Part shown: positions 1-9,817 of the stretch, in pieces | Layout of the letters: the number at the start of each line of letters is the position of its first letter | How positions within the stretch are numbered: position 1 is the first letter of the stretch | Source: Phymatolithon calcareum | Lineage: Eukaryota; Rhodophyta; Florideophyceae; Hapalidiales | Reading direction: 5' to 3' | Assembly (NCBI GenBank): GCA_977006965.1 | Contig: OZ345358.1 | Location: 2,480,001 to 2,544,000 of the forward strand | DNA length: 64,000 nucleotides | The notes under the pieces: generated by a model | Told to the model about the DNA's origin: nothing | The model's database searches: none | Seen by the model: only the letters and a program-made list of their open reading frames with translations | Program-made: the position numbers and the translations under genes

Positions 1-592
1 AAATCCCTTGTCAGCTCACCGATTGACCACACCACCATCGAACAATCAATTCTCACAAAGAGGGCTACACCCGATTTCCTCTGCAGTCGAAATCAACTCT
101 CGACCGTCGCACGTGCGTCGTCTCGACCCACTATCGGTACTGCCGCGGAAAGAAATTGTAACGTGCCTCCCGCAAAGCAATTTCTGTCAGTTCGTCATGA
201 CGAATCTGCCGCGCATCGATTGGTGAAAATTTTAGTGGAAAATACACAACCACATGAACAGGACCGGGAATGAATGAATAAACGGGAAGAAGATAAGGGT
301 CATATGAAAAAAATGTTAACCAAAAATTGCACCTCAAGTTCAACAAACCATTTCCCGCGCTACAACGGCCCTAATTTGCCATTCTTCGTCATTTTGATCG
401 CCAATTCGCGGTTAGCGCGCATTGCGCCGTGTAGCTCATATGACTGACAAGAAACTTGAGGCGGCAATACGGCAATTGTCATAATCATTGATGCTGGCTC
501 ATTGTCGACAGCTGAAACCGCCGTCGCCACTTCGCAGGTTACCTTCACATCTTGCAGAACGAACTACAAAAGCCGGCTATCATCTCCAAGGA

Positions 593-600
593 TATACTAT
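593..600 (+). promoter_or_regulatory. Possible TATA-like element upstream of the SOD-like gene
   Basis: TATACTAT lies 80-88 bp before the ATG at 681 and is kept in every intact copy. The sequence just 5' of it varies in length between units: U1/U2, U3, U4/U6 and U5/U8 each have a different arrangement. There is no transcript evidence, so the role is a guess. Confidence 0.3.
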
Positions 601-680
601 CAAGGTCAATAATTTACGGTGAGCTACTTTCACGTGAAAAAGATAACTACCACACACAAGTCCGACAAGAAGCATTCACA

Positions 681-1472
681 ATGGCTTCCTTCATCACGTT
701 GCTCGCAATTTCCATCATCTTCACCGCCACCTCCGCCGTGCCGCTCCCGCATGTGACGCCCTCCTCCGCTGCCCGCACCGCGCTGGCCGTCATCCACGAA
801 GCGGACGGCATCTGGGGATCCGTCGTCTTCCACCAGGGCGGTCGCGGTCAACCGGTCTTGATCTCCGCCTCCTTCAACAACATCCGCCCATCCCTTCGCC
901 CCTCGACCGACTGGGGCATTTTCCACGAGCCGGTGCACTATTCAAACGCTGCAAACTCGCGCTGCACAACGGCCTTGAAAGGCGTGTTGCGTCTAGGCAA
1001 GCGGGAAATAGGGTCGTTCACTCGAAAGCACGGTGCGATTCGCGGGCGCAAGTTTTCGCTCATTGCATACGACTATGACATTTCCCTCTATCCGGACGAT
1101 CCGGGATACATCGTGCAGCGCTCGTTCGCCATTCATCAGGGCGATGCTGCGAAAGACCATGTGTGTGCAACTGTGTATGCCACCGATATTGCGCACGTGC
1201 TTCCAGGGGCGGTGCCGTGCGAGGTTGTGAAATATGCGGATTGCACGGTCAGTGTTGGTGGTGGGCGGTGCAGGAAAAGGATGTGTGAAGGGTATCGCCA
1301 GTTTTGGGGCATTAAGGGGACGGATCGGAGCGGTATTGATGATGGGACTAAGTTTTGTGTGCAGAGGGAAGAGGTGTTTCTTGAGGTTATGGCACATGAG
1401 GTGGATGGAGATGGCACTTTCAGGTGCGAGTTAGGACGGCATACGAATTTGGTGCCACTCAGCAGGGATTAG
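681..1472 (+). CDS. Secreted Cu-only SOD-like protein, copy 1
   Basis: 263 aa from the ATG at 681, which has A at -3 and G at +4; the frame is also open upstream. Residues 1-19 form a signal peptide with a hydrophobic core ending in a small-residue cleavage site, so the protein should be secreted. Residues about 30-170 match the extracellular fungal Cu-only superoxide dismutase fold: GSVVFHQ strand; W78-G-I-F-H82-E-P-V; C95; KHGAI; SLYPDDPGY; RSFAIH152; HVC162. C95 and C162 fit the conserved intradomain disulfide. Only H82 and H152 look like copper ligands. The first His of the HxH pair and the His of the GAHLDP-like motif are absent, so dismutase activity is doubtful. A Cys-rich tail follows (C180, C188, C197, C202, C226, C249). 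Copy-specific change: L234, where other copies have Pro. Secretion and the SOD fold are well supported; function is unknown. Confidence 0.8.
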   Translation: MASFITLLAISIIFTATSAVPLPHVTPSSAARTALAVIHEADGIWGSVVFHQGGRGQPVLISASFNNIRPSLRPSTDWGIFHEPVHYSNAANSRCTTALKGVLRLGKREIGSFTRKHGAIRGRKFSLIAYDYDISLYPDDPGYIVQRSFAIHQGDAAKDHVCATVYATDIAHVLPGAVPCEVVKYADCTVSVGGGRCRKRMCEGYRQFWGIKGTDRSGIDDGTKFCVQREEVFLEVMAHEVDGDGTFRCELGRHTNLVPLSRD

Positions 1473-2472
1473 AGGTCGGTATGGTTTGCTGGGATGAGAC
1501 AGGGGGAATGGAATGGATTGCAGAGGGGGCTTCAATTGTTGTCGATCTGAGACGAATGAAACTTGGATTGTGCGTCGTCAGGCACGTGTATGGCGAGGGT
1601 GGAGCAGCTTGGTCGATATTTAGAATGACTGCTTTCTGACGAATGAAAAGACAACGAATCGGAGGGCGGAAGGTTGGCGGGTGAGATGGGGATGTAGAGG
1701 CGCGCTGGATGGGTCGAACGTTGAGCAGGCAATGCCTGCATTGCAATCGTGTTGTTGGTTAGAATGCCTTTGGCACGACCGTCTAATGTATTTCGTATTT
1801 TGTTGTTTAGTGACAAAGTGTGGACTTGACCGAAAATTTGAAAAAATGGTTACAAAATAATTCTTTCTCAACGTGCTGTGTGTTACACCTCTGACGTTTT
1901 GTTGTTCTACACATTCGCATCGCTGCAATGCATTGCTCGAGGGCACTACTGTACAACTATGTGCAGTACAGTATCCCTGGGTAGCATGTCGATTTGTGAA
2001 TTATGGAGTTTTTTTTAAAATTTCTTTGAAACAATCTGTGCTCCATGAACCGTGCTGTATATATACAGTATCTTGCAATTGTGATCAATGAGCAATTCTG
2101 ATGTGTGGAATTCTGATTCGTTGAACTATACTGTATGGTAACCTCCCTTCGCTGCAACCCATGTCACTCAAATTCATGAGAATATGCTGTCGACGACTCC
2201 GAGAGAACGTCCGGATGCGGTACTATGACCGCGGCATCGAAGCCTGTGCTAAAAAGGGTTTCTCAAATCAAGGCGAAGGCTCTTCCGTAGTCGTGCCAAC
2301 GCAACATGCGCCTGATTTAGGCCCCGCTGATAAAAGTAATATGATATCGGTGACCGATCCCCCGCACCCGACCACTCTTATTGTGCAGTACAGCTCGCAA
2401 GAAGTGCAAATACCCACAGGCATCTGAAAGTGAAAGCACAGCAAATCAGGGGCTGTTGGTGACAGCATCATG

Positions 2473-2535
2473 CCTACTCATGAACCCGTTTCTATTCAGC
2501 CATCATGGCTGAATAGAAACGGGTTCATGAGTAGG
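2473..2535. repeat. 63-bp near-perfect palindrome, unit U1
   Basis: Two 31-nt arms (left 2473-2503, right 2505-2535) are exact reverse complements around a single C at 2504. DNA this symmetric can extrude as a cruciform or fold as a hairpin. The same palindrome sits at the same place in every full unit. It does not look like a transcription terminator (no T tract) and has no target-site duplication. Confidence 0.95.
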
Positions 2536-3171
2536 GGCTATGCTGATCGAAATTACTCGTCAAAATTGTTTGCAATGCTTCGAAGCTCCTGCAAGACGTA
2601 AAGTATGTTTCCTCAACGAAATTCAATACAAACGCAATAATCTCACTCATGAAGGCGCTTTCTTGTACGCACGAAGAGTTCATCATGTCGCCATAGTAGT
2701 GTCAGAGATTAAGACAAGTGAGCTTGACTGATTCTCACAACTCTGCATTCTTCAGTATTTCGATAAGCTCCAGCTTGATTGCAATGAGTTATTGTGAGTT
2801 CTTCATAACAGGGCTTCCGTATTCCATGAAAAGCCCCGTTACGCCTTTTGCAGCTGGAATTCCCGCTACGTGCTTCGCCTTCCAGCACCCACGAGATGCA
2901 CATCTGACAAATCTAATCGCACGGGAATCTGCCGCGCTTTGGAAGTCGCCGATCAAATAATTTTCCCGAGAGTATCGATTGCCTTGAGTCACACCGTTTG
3001 TCGTTCTCATCGAGCACATCTCCAGAAAGAGTCATGCTGAACCGTACGCTCTGCTTGCTCTTTGCTACGACTTGTGACCGGATGACCGAAAAAATTGACC
3101 AAGTTCCAGAGTGACGATCACCGTGCAACTTACAGATCTACCGTCAAAGCACTGATAGTGAGACACTTTAA

Positions 3172-3345
3172 TTCGCGTCGCATTTGCAAACCACAGGAGA
3201 TTGTTCTCATTGTGTTGACGGCAAAGACCGGACTATTTGTCTGCATTGCCTAACATTTGAATGTCACTGCGCTCCAGAGTTACTTGACCTCCTGCTTCCA
3301 GAAACAGACAAGGAAAGCGGATACAGCTCCGACATGATGAATTAA
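3172..3345 (+). CDS. Short Cys/His-rich reading frame, possible last exon
   Basis: A frame of 57 codons from just after an in-frame TAA to the stop at 3343. It holds a cluster with spacing C-x2-C, then DGKDRTIC-x2-C, then FECHC, followed by an acidic tail ending ESGYSSDMMN. The Cys/His spacing suggests metal binding. There is no good ATG, so it could be the end of a spliced gene; a possible acceptor (CCACAG) lies at about 3190-3195. Between units several changes are synonymous (CTC/CTT, TTA/TTG, TCC/TCT, TAA/TGA), as expected of real coding sequence. Intact copies: 8694-8867, 26744-26917 (-), 32123-32296, 37603-37776, 43959-44132, 61248-61421 (-). The cassette-proximal units (about 14.25 and 54.15 kb) have lost a Cys and carry an internal stop. 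No family recognised. Confidence 0.35.
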   Translation, partial: FASHLQTTGDCSHCVDGKDRTICLHCLTFECHCAPELLDLLLPETDKESGYSSDMMN

Positions 3346-3792
3346 GTTGCATTTGCTGACTTGGAAAAGCACATAAATTTGTGGTGTTTTCCTTAAGTGC
3401 TATTGGTGACGCATGATCAGCAGCGGAACGCTGAAGAAGTCTTCTTTCTACAATTCAAACGTGCACGTTTGTCGGAGATCGTGGCATGCAGTTCGATGCG
3501 AGCAATGTGCTCGTCATTAGTCCAGAGGTAGAAGCGCCGAGGCAGGTAGCAAAAATGCGGCATCACACACGTGCTGCACATACTGTACATGATTAATAAT
3601 GAAAAAAGAGCTTTTTGCCAAGAACAGTAAATTTACCGCGGATCCAGACGACCCATGAAATCTCCTGTCATCGCGAGTTGACCCAGCAACCCATGCTTAC
3701 ATCGTCTCAGACAGCAAAGAGCATGATGTTCTGCATGTGATTGCGTGAACACACTGTAAAATGACGTCCCAGCAGTTTACGTCGCACTGGTT

Positions 3793-3828
3793 TACATTGG
3801 AGTACATGTGTACATGTACTCCAATGTA
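3793..3828. repeat. 36-bp fold-back palindrome private to U1
   Basis: 17-nt arms (3793-3809 and 3812-3828) around a 2-nt centre. Other units have only one arm here, followed directly by the downstream sequence, so U1 gained the inverted second arm as an insertion. Confidence 0.85.
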
Positions 3829-4027
3829 CACCAGTCCTTGGCTCCAGGAATTGTCCTGCTTCTGGCAAACTGTCTTTAAACAAGCGCAGAAATTCCGCAC
3901 GGAAATCACTCGCCCAAGTCCTAGCTAACTTGCCTCACGACGACATTGCGGCGAATAACCACATGCAGACTATCCGCCTTCATCGAGCGCACACGCACAG
4001 CATTGAAGTCAATTCGTGGGCGAAGAG

Positions 4028-4207
4028 ATGCTAATTCCGAACCCATCAGCAAGATTCCTTTTACGCGATACAGGCTTGTCTACCAAAGTGCTTATTATCG
4101 TGTTTGGAGTGTTCGGATTATTTCTCCTGGTGATCATTGGTTTCCTGTTTTACTACGTCATCCAATTGAGACCCAGATCGCATTCCGCTGTATCCGACAC
4201 TTGCTGA
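4028..4207 (+). CDS. Single-pass membrane micro-protein, copy 1
   Basis: 59 codons from the ATG at 4028 (an in-frame GTG lies 12 bp upstream, after a TGA). A short polar N-terminus (MLIPNPSARFLLRDTG) is followed by one hydrophobic helix at about residues 21-45 with spaced glycines, then a basic Arg-Pro-Arg stretch that would favour a cytoplasmic C-terminus. In the seven copies, third-position changes in the middle of the frame (AGA/AGG, ATC/ATT) are silent here but not in the overlapping frame, supporting this reading. It may be a free micro-protein or a terminal exon. This copy ends SDTC; the others end SDTS. No family recognised. Confidence 0.45.
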   Translation: MLIPNPSARFLLRDTGLSTKVLIIVFGVFGLFLLVIIGFLFYYVIQLRPRSHSAVSDTC

Positions 4208-4746
4208 TGCTATTTGCAAACAAACTTTGGCCACATGTGCAGTGCAATGCTCCGAATCAATGCTGTGCTCGTCTCCGTCGCGCTCAAACTAACACCGTGA
4301 AATCGAGTTCTGTACCTTGAGCCTCTAGTTCTAGCGGATGCCCTTTGGCGTACAGGCCCATACGTAATAACAATGCGCATAACTAACTTGAAAAAATCCT
4401 TTTTGAAACCAGTTCCAAGTAAACTTCATTGAGAATCATTCACAACTCCTCTTTCTAGCCTCTACGTTGGCAAAACTGAATTCTTTTGCGTAGTGGAAAC
4501 ATCTGTTGCACCAAGTGAACTCTTTGGCCAAGGGCAGGTAGTGCGCGAAAGATGACGAATTCATACTCAAAGTTTCCTTCTCATGATGTCCTCGTGACAA
4601 GACTCTGTGCCGCTCGATGCTTCAAGCATATCACGCGGTGGAATACATTAAGAGACACCCGCACAATACGTCCTGTCGTGTGATGCGATGCAAGTCTTGT
4701 CTGAATGACAAGAGTGCCAAATCTAAATCGGATTCCCTTCTTCCGT

Positions 4747-5058
4747 CTCAAGAAAGTACAGTACAGGCTCCTGTGCATCCACTGGCTATTCCATCGCTTC
4801 CAATACCCCCATCAAGAGAGGAAGAGATAAGAAGATCGCGCACTCGATCACAAGCTAAAAAGTTTGTCAATAAACATGTCTAAACAATCCCTCTCAGAAC
4901 GAGAAGAAACCAGGTTGCAAAGCGCAGTCGACGCAATCCAGGAGATCTGCCCCAAGGACACGTAGTAGAAACGTAGGCAACGGGACTCAGCGCTATGATA
5001 AACCTCTCAGATGCTAAATAGACTACAAGAGCTTCAAGTAACTCACATCCATCCATCC
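4747..5058 (+). mobile_element. Degenerate non-LTR retroelement 3' end (family A), unit U1
   Basis: This stretch aligns without gaps in its coding part with the younger insertion at 62667-62974. Shared features are the frame RLLCIHWLFHRFQYP, a TAG stop at 4963-4965 in the matching position, a similar 3' untranslated part, and an ATCC-type tetranucleotide tail at 5045-5058. The frame is broken here by TAA at 4828-4830. It is present in every plus-strand unit (ends near 11083, 33988, 39485, 45841, 49230), so it predates array amplification. The source protein is not recognised beyond resembling a retroelement C-terminus. Confidence 0.55.
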
Positions 5059-5288
5059 GTACACAATTGGAGTTAGTGTGCCGGAAAACGAAAACAGGGC
5101 GCCACTAAAAATCAGAATCATCGGCTTAGGAAATCATATGGAGAAGAACGTGTTTGTTTTCCTCGAACCGTCTTCAGACCGTGCGTCGGCGTGTGGAAAG
5201 CAAACTGAAACTACTTGAGCTTTTGCTAGAATAGTCCTCTGCGGACGTGTTTACGCGCACACAACACTCCTAGTTTGGTCAATTGAGT

Positions 5289-5795
5289 ATGCCTACCAAC
5301 GAAACGGTCTTTTCTCGAACGAATCTCTGCGCATCCAAAACAATCCAGGTGAGCACCAAATCGTTCAACCTATTCCCCCCATACTTCCACCACTCCGACG
5401 GTCCGTCACTGTCCGACTGCAAGGAATGCGATCACCGCAACAAGAAATGCCCTACATCCTCCCAGTGTCGTCACGGACAGACAGTGTTCGCACAGCCGAC
5501 CACCCGTGGCAGGGTATCCCCTAAATCCCTTGTCAGCTCACCGATTGACCACACCACCATCGAACAATCAATTCTCACAAAGAGGGCTACACCCGATTTC
5601 CTCTGCAGTCGAAATCAACTCTCGACCGTCGCACGTGCGTCGTCTCGACCCACTATCGGTACTGCCGCGGAAAGAAATTGTAACGTGCCTCCCGCAAAGC
5701 AATTTCTGTCAGTTCGTCATGACGAATCTGCCGCGCATCGATTGGTGAAAATTTTAGTGGAAAATACACAACCACATGAACAGGACCGGGAATGA
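5289..5795 (+). CDS. Hypothetical ORF, 168 codons, degrading in other units
   Basis: Open from the ATG at 5289 across the arbitrary U1/U2 border. It is rich in Ser, Thr and Pro, with a CKECDHRNKKC cluster near residue 45 and no recognisable domain. The C-terminal half of the preceding copy is at 1-273. Other copies are damaged: near 11400, 39800 and 46160 a Tyr codon is TAG, near 11471 an extra A shifts the frame, the copy at 34213-34623 ends early, and the copy at 49458 is cut by a hAT element. A strong splice-donor-like CAG/GTGAGC lies early in the frame, so the true gene could be spliced. Probably a decaying gene or chance ORF. Confidence 0.25.
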   Translation: MPTNETVFSRTNLCASKTIQVSTKSFNLFPPYFHHSDGPSLSDCKECDHRNKKCPTSSQCRHGQTVFAQPTTRGRVSPKSLVSSPIDHTTIEQSILTKRATPDFLCSRNQLSTVARASSRPTIGTAAERNCNVPPAKQFLSVRHDESAAHRLVKILVENTQPHEQDRE

Positions 5796-6202
5796 ATGAA
5801 TAAACGGGAAGAAGATAAGGGTCATATGAAAAAAATGTTAACCAAAAATTGCACCTCAAGTTCAACAAACCATTTCCCGCGCTACAACGGCCCTAATTTG
5901 CCATTCTTCGTCATTTTGATCGCCAATTCGCGGTTAGCGCGCATTGCGCCGTGTAGCTCATATGACTGACAAGAAACTTGAGGCGGCAATACGGCAATTG
6001 TCATAATCATTGATGCTGGCTCATTGTCGACAGCTGAAACCGCCGTCGCCACTTCGCAGGTTACCTTCACATCTTGCAGAACGAACTACAAAAGCCGGCT
6101 ATCATCTCCAAGGATATACTATCAAGGTCAATAATTTACGGTGAGCTACTTTCACGTGAAAAAGATAACTACCACACACAAGTCCGACAAGAAGCATTCA
6201 CA

Positions 6203-6994
6203 ATGGCTTCCTTCATCACGTTGCTCGCAATTTCCATCATCTTCACCGCCACCTCCGCCGTGCCGCTCCCGCATGTGACGCCCTCCTCCGCTGCCCGCAC
6301 CGCGCTGGCCGTCATCCACGAAGCGGACGGCATCTGGGGATCCGTCGTCTTCCACCAGGGCGGTCGCGGTCAACCGGTCTTGATCTCCGCCTCCTTCAAC
6401 AACATCCGCCCATCCCTTCGCCCCTCGACCGACTGGGGCATTTTCCACGAGCCGGTGCACTATTCAAACGCTGCAAACTCGCGCTGCACAACGGCCTTGA
6501 AAGGCGTGTTGCGTCTAGGCAAGCGGGAAATAGGGTCGTTCACTCGAAAGCACGGTGCGATTCGCGGGCGCAAGTTTTCGCTCATTGCATACGACTATGA
6601 CATTTCCCTCTATCCGGACGATCCGGGATACATCGTGCAGCGCTCGTTCGCCATTCATCAGGGCGATGCTGCGAAAGACCATGTGTGTGCAACTGTGTAT
6701 GCCACCGATATTGCGCACGTGCTTCCAGGGGCGGTGCCGTGCGAGGTTGTGAAATATGCGGATTGCACGGTCAGTGTTGGTGGTGGGCGGTGCAGGAAAA
6801 GGATGTGTGAAGGGTATCGCCAGTTTTGGGGCATTAAGGGGACGGATCGGAGCGGTATTGATGATGGGACTAAGTTTTGTGTGCAGAGGGAAGAGGTGTT
6901 TCCTGAGGTTATGGCACATGAGGTGGATGGAGATGGCACTTTCAGGTGCGAGTTAGGACGGCATACGAATTTGGTGCCACTCAGCAGGGATTAG
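6203..6994 (+). CDS. Secreted Cu-only SOD-like protein, copy 2
   Basis: 263 aa, the same as copy 1 except P234 instead of L234. Signal peptide, SOD-like domain with only two recognisable copper-type histidines and the six-Cys tail are all present. Its upstream region is the short form shared with U1 (CGCAG joined to GTTACC). Confidence 0.8.
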   Translation: MASFITLLAISIIFTATSAVPLPHVTPSSAARTALAVIHEADGIWGSVVFHQGGRGQPVLISASFNNIRPSLRPSTDWGIFHEPVHYSNAANSRCTTALKGVLRLGKREIGSFTRKHGAIRGRKFSLIAYDYDISLYPDDPGYIVQRSFAIHQGDAAKDHVCATVYATDIAHVLPGAVPCEVVKYADCTVSVGGGRCRKRMCEGYRQFWGIKGTDRSGIDDGTKFCVQREEVFPEVMAHEVDGDGTFRCELGRHTNLVPLSRD

Positions 6995-7994
6995 AGGTCG
7001 GTATGGTTTGCTGGGATGAGACAGGGGGAATGGAATGGATTGCAGAGGGGGCTTCAATTGTTGTCGATCTGAGACGAATGAAACTTGGATTGTGCGTCGT
7101 CAGGCACGTGTATGGCGAGGGTGGAGCAGCTTGGTCGATATTTAGAATGACTGCTTTCTGACGAATGAAAAGACAACGAATCGGAGGGCGGAAGGTTGGC
7201 GGGTGAGATGGGGATGTAGAGGCGCGCTGGATGGGTCGAACGTTGAGCAGGCAATGCCTGCATTGCAATCGTGTTGTTGGTTAGAATGCCTTTGGCACGA
7301 CCGTCTAATGTATTTCGTATTTTGTTGTTTAGTGACAAAGTGTGGACTTGACCGAAAATTTGAAAAAATGGTTACAAAATAATTCTTTCTCAACGTGCTG
7401 TGTGTTACACCTCTGACGTTTTGTTGTTCTACACATTCGCATCGCTGCAATGCATTGCTCGAGGGCACTACTGTACAACTATGTGCAGTACAGTATCCCT
7501 GGGTAGCATGTCGATTTGTGAATTATGGAGTTTTTTTTAAAATTTCTTTGAAACAATCTGTGCTCCATGAACCGTGCTGTATATATACAGTATCTTGCAA
7601 TTGTGATCAATGAGCAATTCTGATGTGTGGAATTCTGATTCGTTGAACTATACTGTATGGTAACCTCCCTTCGCTGCAACCCATGTCACTCAAATTCATG
7701 AGAATATGCTGTCGACGACTCCGAGAGAACGTCCGGATGCGGTACTATGACCGCGGCATCGAAGCCTGTGCTAAAAAGGGTTTCTCAAATCAAGGCGAAG
7801 GCTCTTCCGTAGTCGTGCCAACGCAACATGCGCCTGATTTAGGCCCCGCTGATAAAAGTAATATGATATCGGTGACCGATCCCCCGCACCCGACCACTCT
7901 TATTGTGCAGTACAGCTCGCAAGAAGTGCAAATACCCACAGGCATCTGAAAGTGAAAGCACAGCAAATCAGGGGCTGTTGGTGACAGCATCATG

Positions 7995-8057
7995 CCTACT
8001 CATGAACCCGTTTCTATTCAGCCATCATGGCTGAATAGAAACGGGTTCATGAGTAGG
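7995..8057. repeat. 63-bp palindrome, unit U2
   Basis: Exact copy of the 2473-2535 palindrome: 31-nt arms around one C. It lies 71 bp inside the last detectable pairing of IR-1, so it is close to the outer breakpoint of the inversion. Confidence 0.95.
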
Positions 8058-9322
8058 GGCTATGCTGATCGAAATTAATCGTCAAAATTGTTTGCAATGC
8101 TTCGAAGCTCCTGCAAGACGTAAAGTATGTTTCCTCAACGAAATTCAATACAAACGCAATAATCTCACTCATGAAGGCGCTTTCTTGTACGCACGAAGAG
8201 TTCATCATGTCGCCATAGTAGTGTCAGAGATTAAGACAAGTGAGCTTGACTGATTCTCACAACTCTGCATTCTTCAGTATTTCGATAAGCTCCAGCTTGA
8301 TTGCAATGAGTTATTGTGAGTTCTTCATAACAGGGCTTCCGTATTCCAGGAAAAGCCCCGTTACGCCTTTCGCAGCTGGAATTCCGGCCACGTGCTTCGC
8401 CCTCCAGCACCCACGAGATGCACATCTGACAAATCTAATCGCACGGGAATCTGCCGCGCTTTGGAAGTCGCCGATCAAATAATTTTCCCGAGAGTACCGA
8501 TTGCCTTGAGTCACACCGTTTGTCGTTCTCATCGAGCACATCTCCAGAAAGCGTCATGCTGAACCGTACGCTCTGCTTGCTCTCTGCTACGACTTGTGAC
8601 CGGATGAACGAAAAAATTGACCAAGTTCCAGAGTGACGATCACCGTGCAACTTACAGATCTACCGTCAAAGCACTGATAGTGAGGCACTTTAATTCGCGT
8701 CGCATTTGCAAACCACAGGAGATTGTTCTCATTGTGTTGACGGCAAAGACCGGACTATTTGTCTGCATTGCCTAACATTTGAATGTCACTGCGCTCCAGA
8801 GTTACTTGACCTCCTGCTTCCAGAAACAGACAAGGAAAGCGGATACAGCTCCGACATGATGAATTAAGTTGCATTTGCTGACTTGGAAAAGCACATAAAT
8901 CTGTGGTGTTTTCCTTAAGTGCTATTGGTGACGCATGATCAGCAGCGGAATGCTGAAGAAGTCTTCTTTCTACAATTCAAACGTGCACGTTTGTCGGAGA
9001 TCGTGGCATGCAGTTCGATGCGAGCAATGTGCTCGTCATTAGTCTAGAGGTAGAAGCGCCGAGGCAGGTAGCAAAAATGCGGCATCACACACGTGTTGCA
9101 CATACTGTATATGATTAATAATGAAAAAAGAGCTTTTTGCCAAGAACAGTAAATTTACCGCGGATCCAGACGACCCATGAAATCTCCTGTCATCGCGAGT
9201 TGACCCAGCAACCCATGTTTACCTCGTCTCAGACAGCAAAGAGCACATCATGATGTTCTGCATGTGATTGCGTGAACACACTGTAAAATGACCTCCCAGC
9301 AGTTTACGTCGCACTGGTTTAC

Positions 9323-9423
9323 CAGAATGGATCCAGCTCATGAACATCTTAGAGGCCCCCTAGATGTGAGCTACCTTAGCGTAGCTCGAATATCATGCAA
9401 TAAACAAACAAACAAACAAACAA
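9323..9423 (+). mobile_element. Short retroelement insertion with (CAAA)n tail (family C)
   Basis: About 101 bp present here and absent from U1, U4, U5, U6 and U7, where GGTTTACATTGG is uninterrupted. It ends in AATAAA (9399-9404) running into a CAAA repeat, the usual look of a retroposed 3' end. Just before this is a stem-loop, GAGCTAC (9368-9374) pairing with GTAGCTC (9381-9387). At most 2 bp (AC) of the target is duplicated, so the integration was short and 5'-truncated. Confidence 0.6.
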
Positions 9424-9637
9424 ACATTGGAGTACATGTACCAGTCTTTGGCTCCAGGAATTGTCCTGCTTCTGGCAAAATGTCTATAAACAAGCGCAGA
9501 AATTCCGCACGGAAATCACTCGCCCAAGTCCTAGGTAACTTGCCTCACGACGGCATTGCGGCGAATAACCGCATGCAGACTATCCGCCTTCATCGAGCGC
9601 ACACGCACAGCATTGAAGTCAATTCGTGGGCGAAGAG

Positions 9638-9817
9638 ATGCTAATTCCGAACCCATCAGCAAGATTCCTTTTACGCGATACAGGCTTGTCTACCAAAGTG
9701 CTTATTATCGTGTTTGGAGTGTTCGGATTATTTCTCCTGGTGATCATTGGTTTCCTGTTTTACTACGTCATCCAATTGAGACCCAGATCGAATTCCGCTG
9801 AATCCGACACTAGCTGA
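9638..9817 (+). CDS. Single-pass membrane micro-protein, copy 2
   Basis: 59 codons, the same hydrophobic helix as copy 1 at 4028, with the tail SNSAESDTS. Same start context (GAAGAGATG). Confidence 0.45.
   Translation: MLIPNPSARFLLRDTGLSTKVLIIVFGVFGLFLLVIIGFLFYYVIQLRPRSNSAESDTS

Larger units (their letters stand above)
1..5522 (+). repeat. Array unit U1 (5.5-kb tandem repeat)
   Basis: The sequence at position 1 recurs at 5523 and 11550, giving a head-to-tail unit. Unit borders are arbitrary, set by the window start. Map: 1-273 end of a 168-codon ORF; 274-680 upstream region of the SOD-like gene; 681-1472 SOD-like CDS; 1473-2472 3' flank with no supported gene; 2473-2535 palindrome; 2536-3171 only short frames that change mostly non-synonymously between copies; 3172-3345 Cys/His-rich frame; 3346-4027 nothing supported except a 36-bp fold-back at 3793-3828; 4028-4207 membrane micro-ORF; 4208-4746 nothing supported; 4747-5058 old retroelement end; 5059-5288 nothing; 5289 onward, next copy of the 168-codon ORF. 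The first 2.5 kb is nearly identical to U2, and the two diverge further on. Confidence 0.95.

Noticed and set aside
681-1472. Calling the gene an active superoxide dismutase
   Set aside because: At least two of the four copper histidines are missing, so only the fold relationship is claimed.
1424-1639. 71-codon ORF overlapping the end of the SOD-like gene and open in all copies
   Set aside because: In the diverged copy near 63180-63365 most differences change the amino acid, so there is no sign of coding constraint.
2473-2535. Palindrome as a CRISPR repeat or bacterial terminator
   Set aside because: No spacer array, no T tract, and the window is eukaryotic in character.
2718-2960. 80-codon plus-strand ORF (and antisense frames) between palindrome and Cys/His-rich frame
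   Set aside because: Differences from the subtype copy at 13801-14040 are almost all non-synonymous in the plus frame; antisense frames are also inconsistent.
1-5522. Treating the 5.5-kb unit as a single large transposon
   Set aside because: No terminal repeats, target duplications or transposase common to all unit ends; boundaries are defined only by tandem recurrence.
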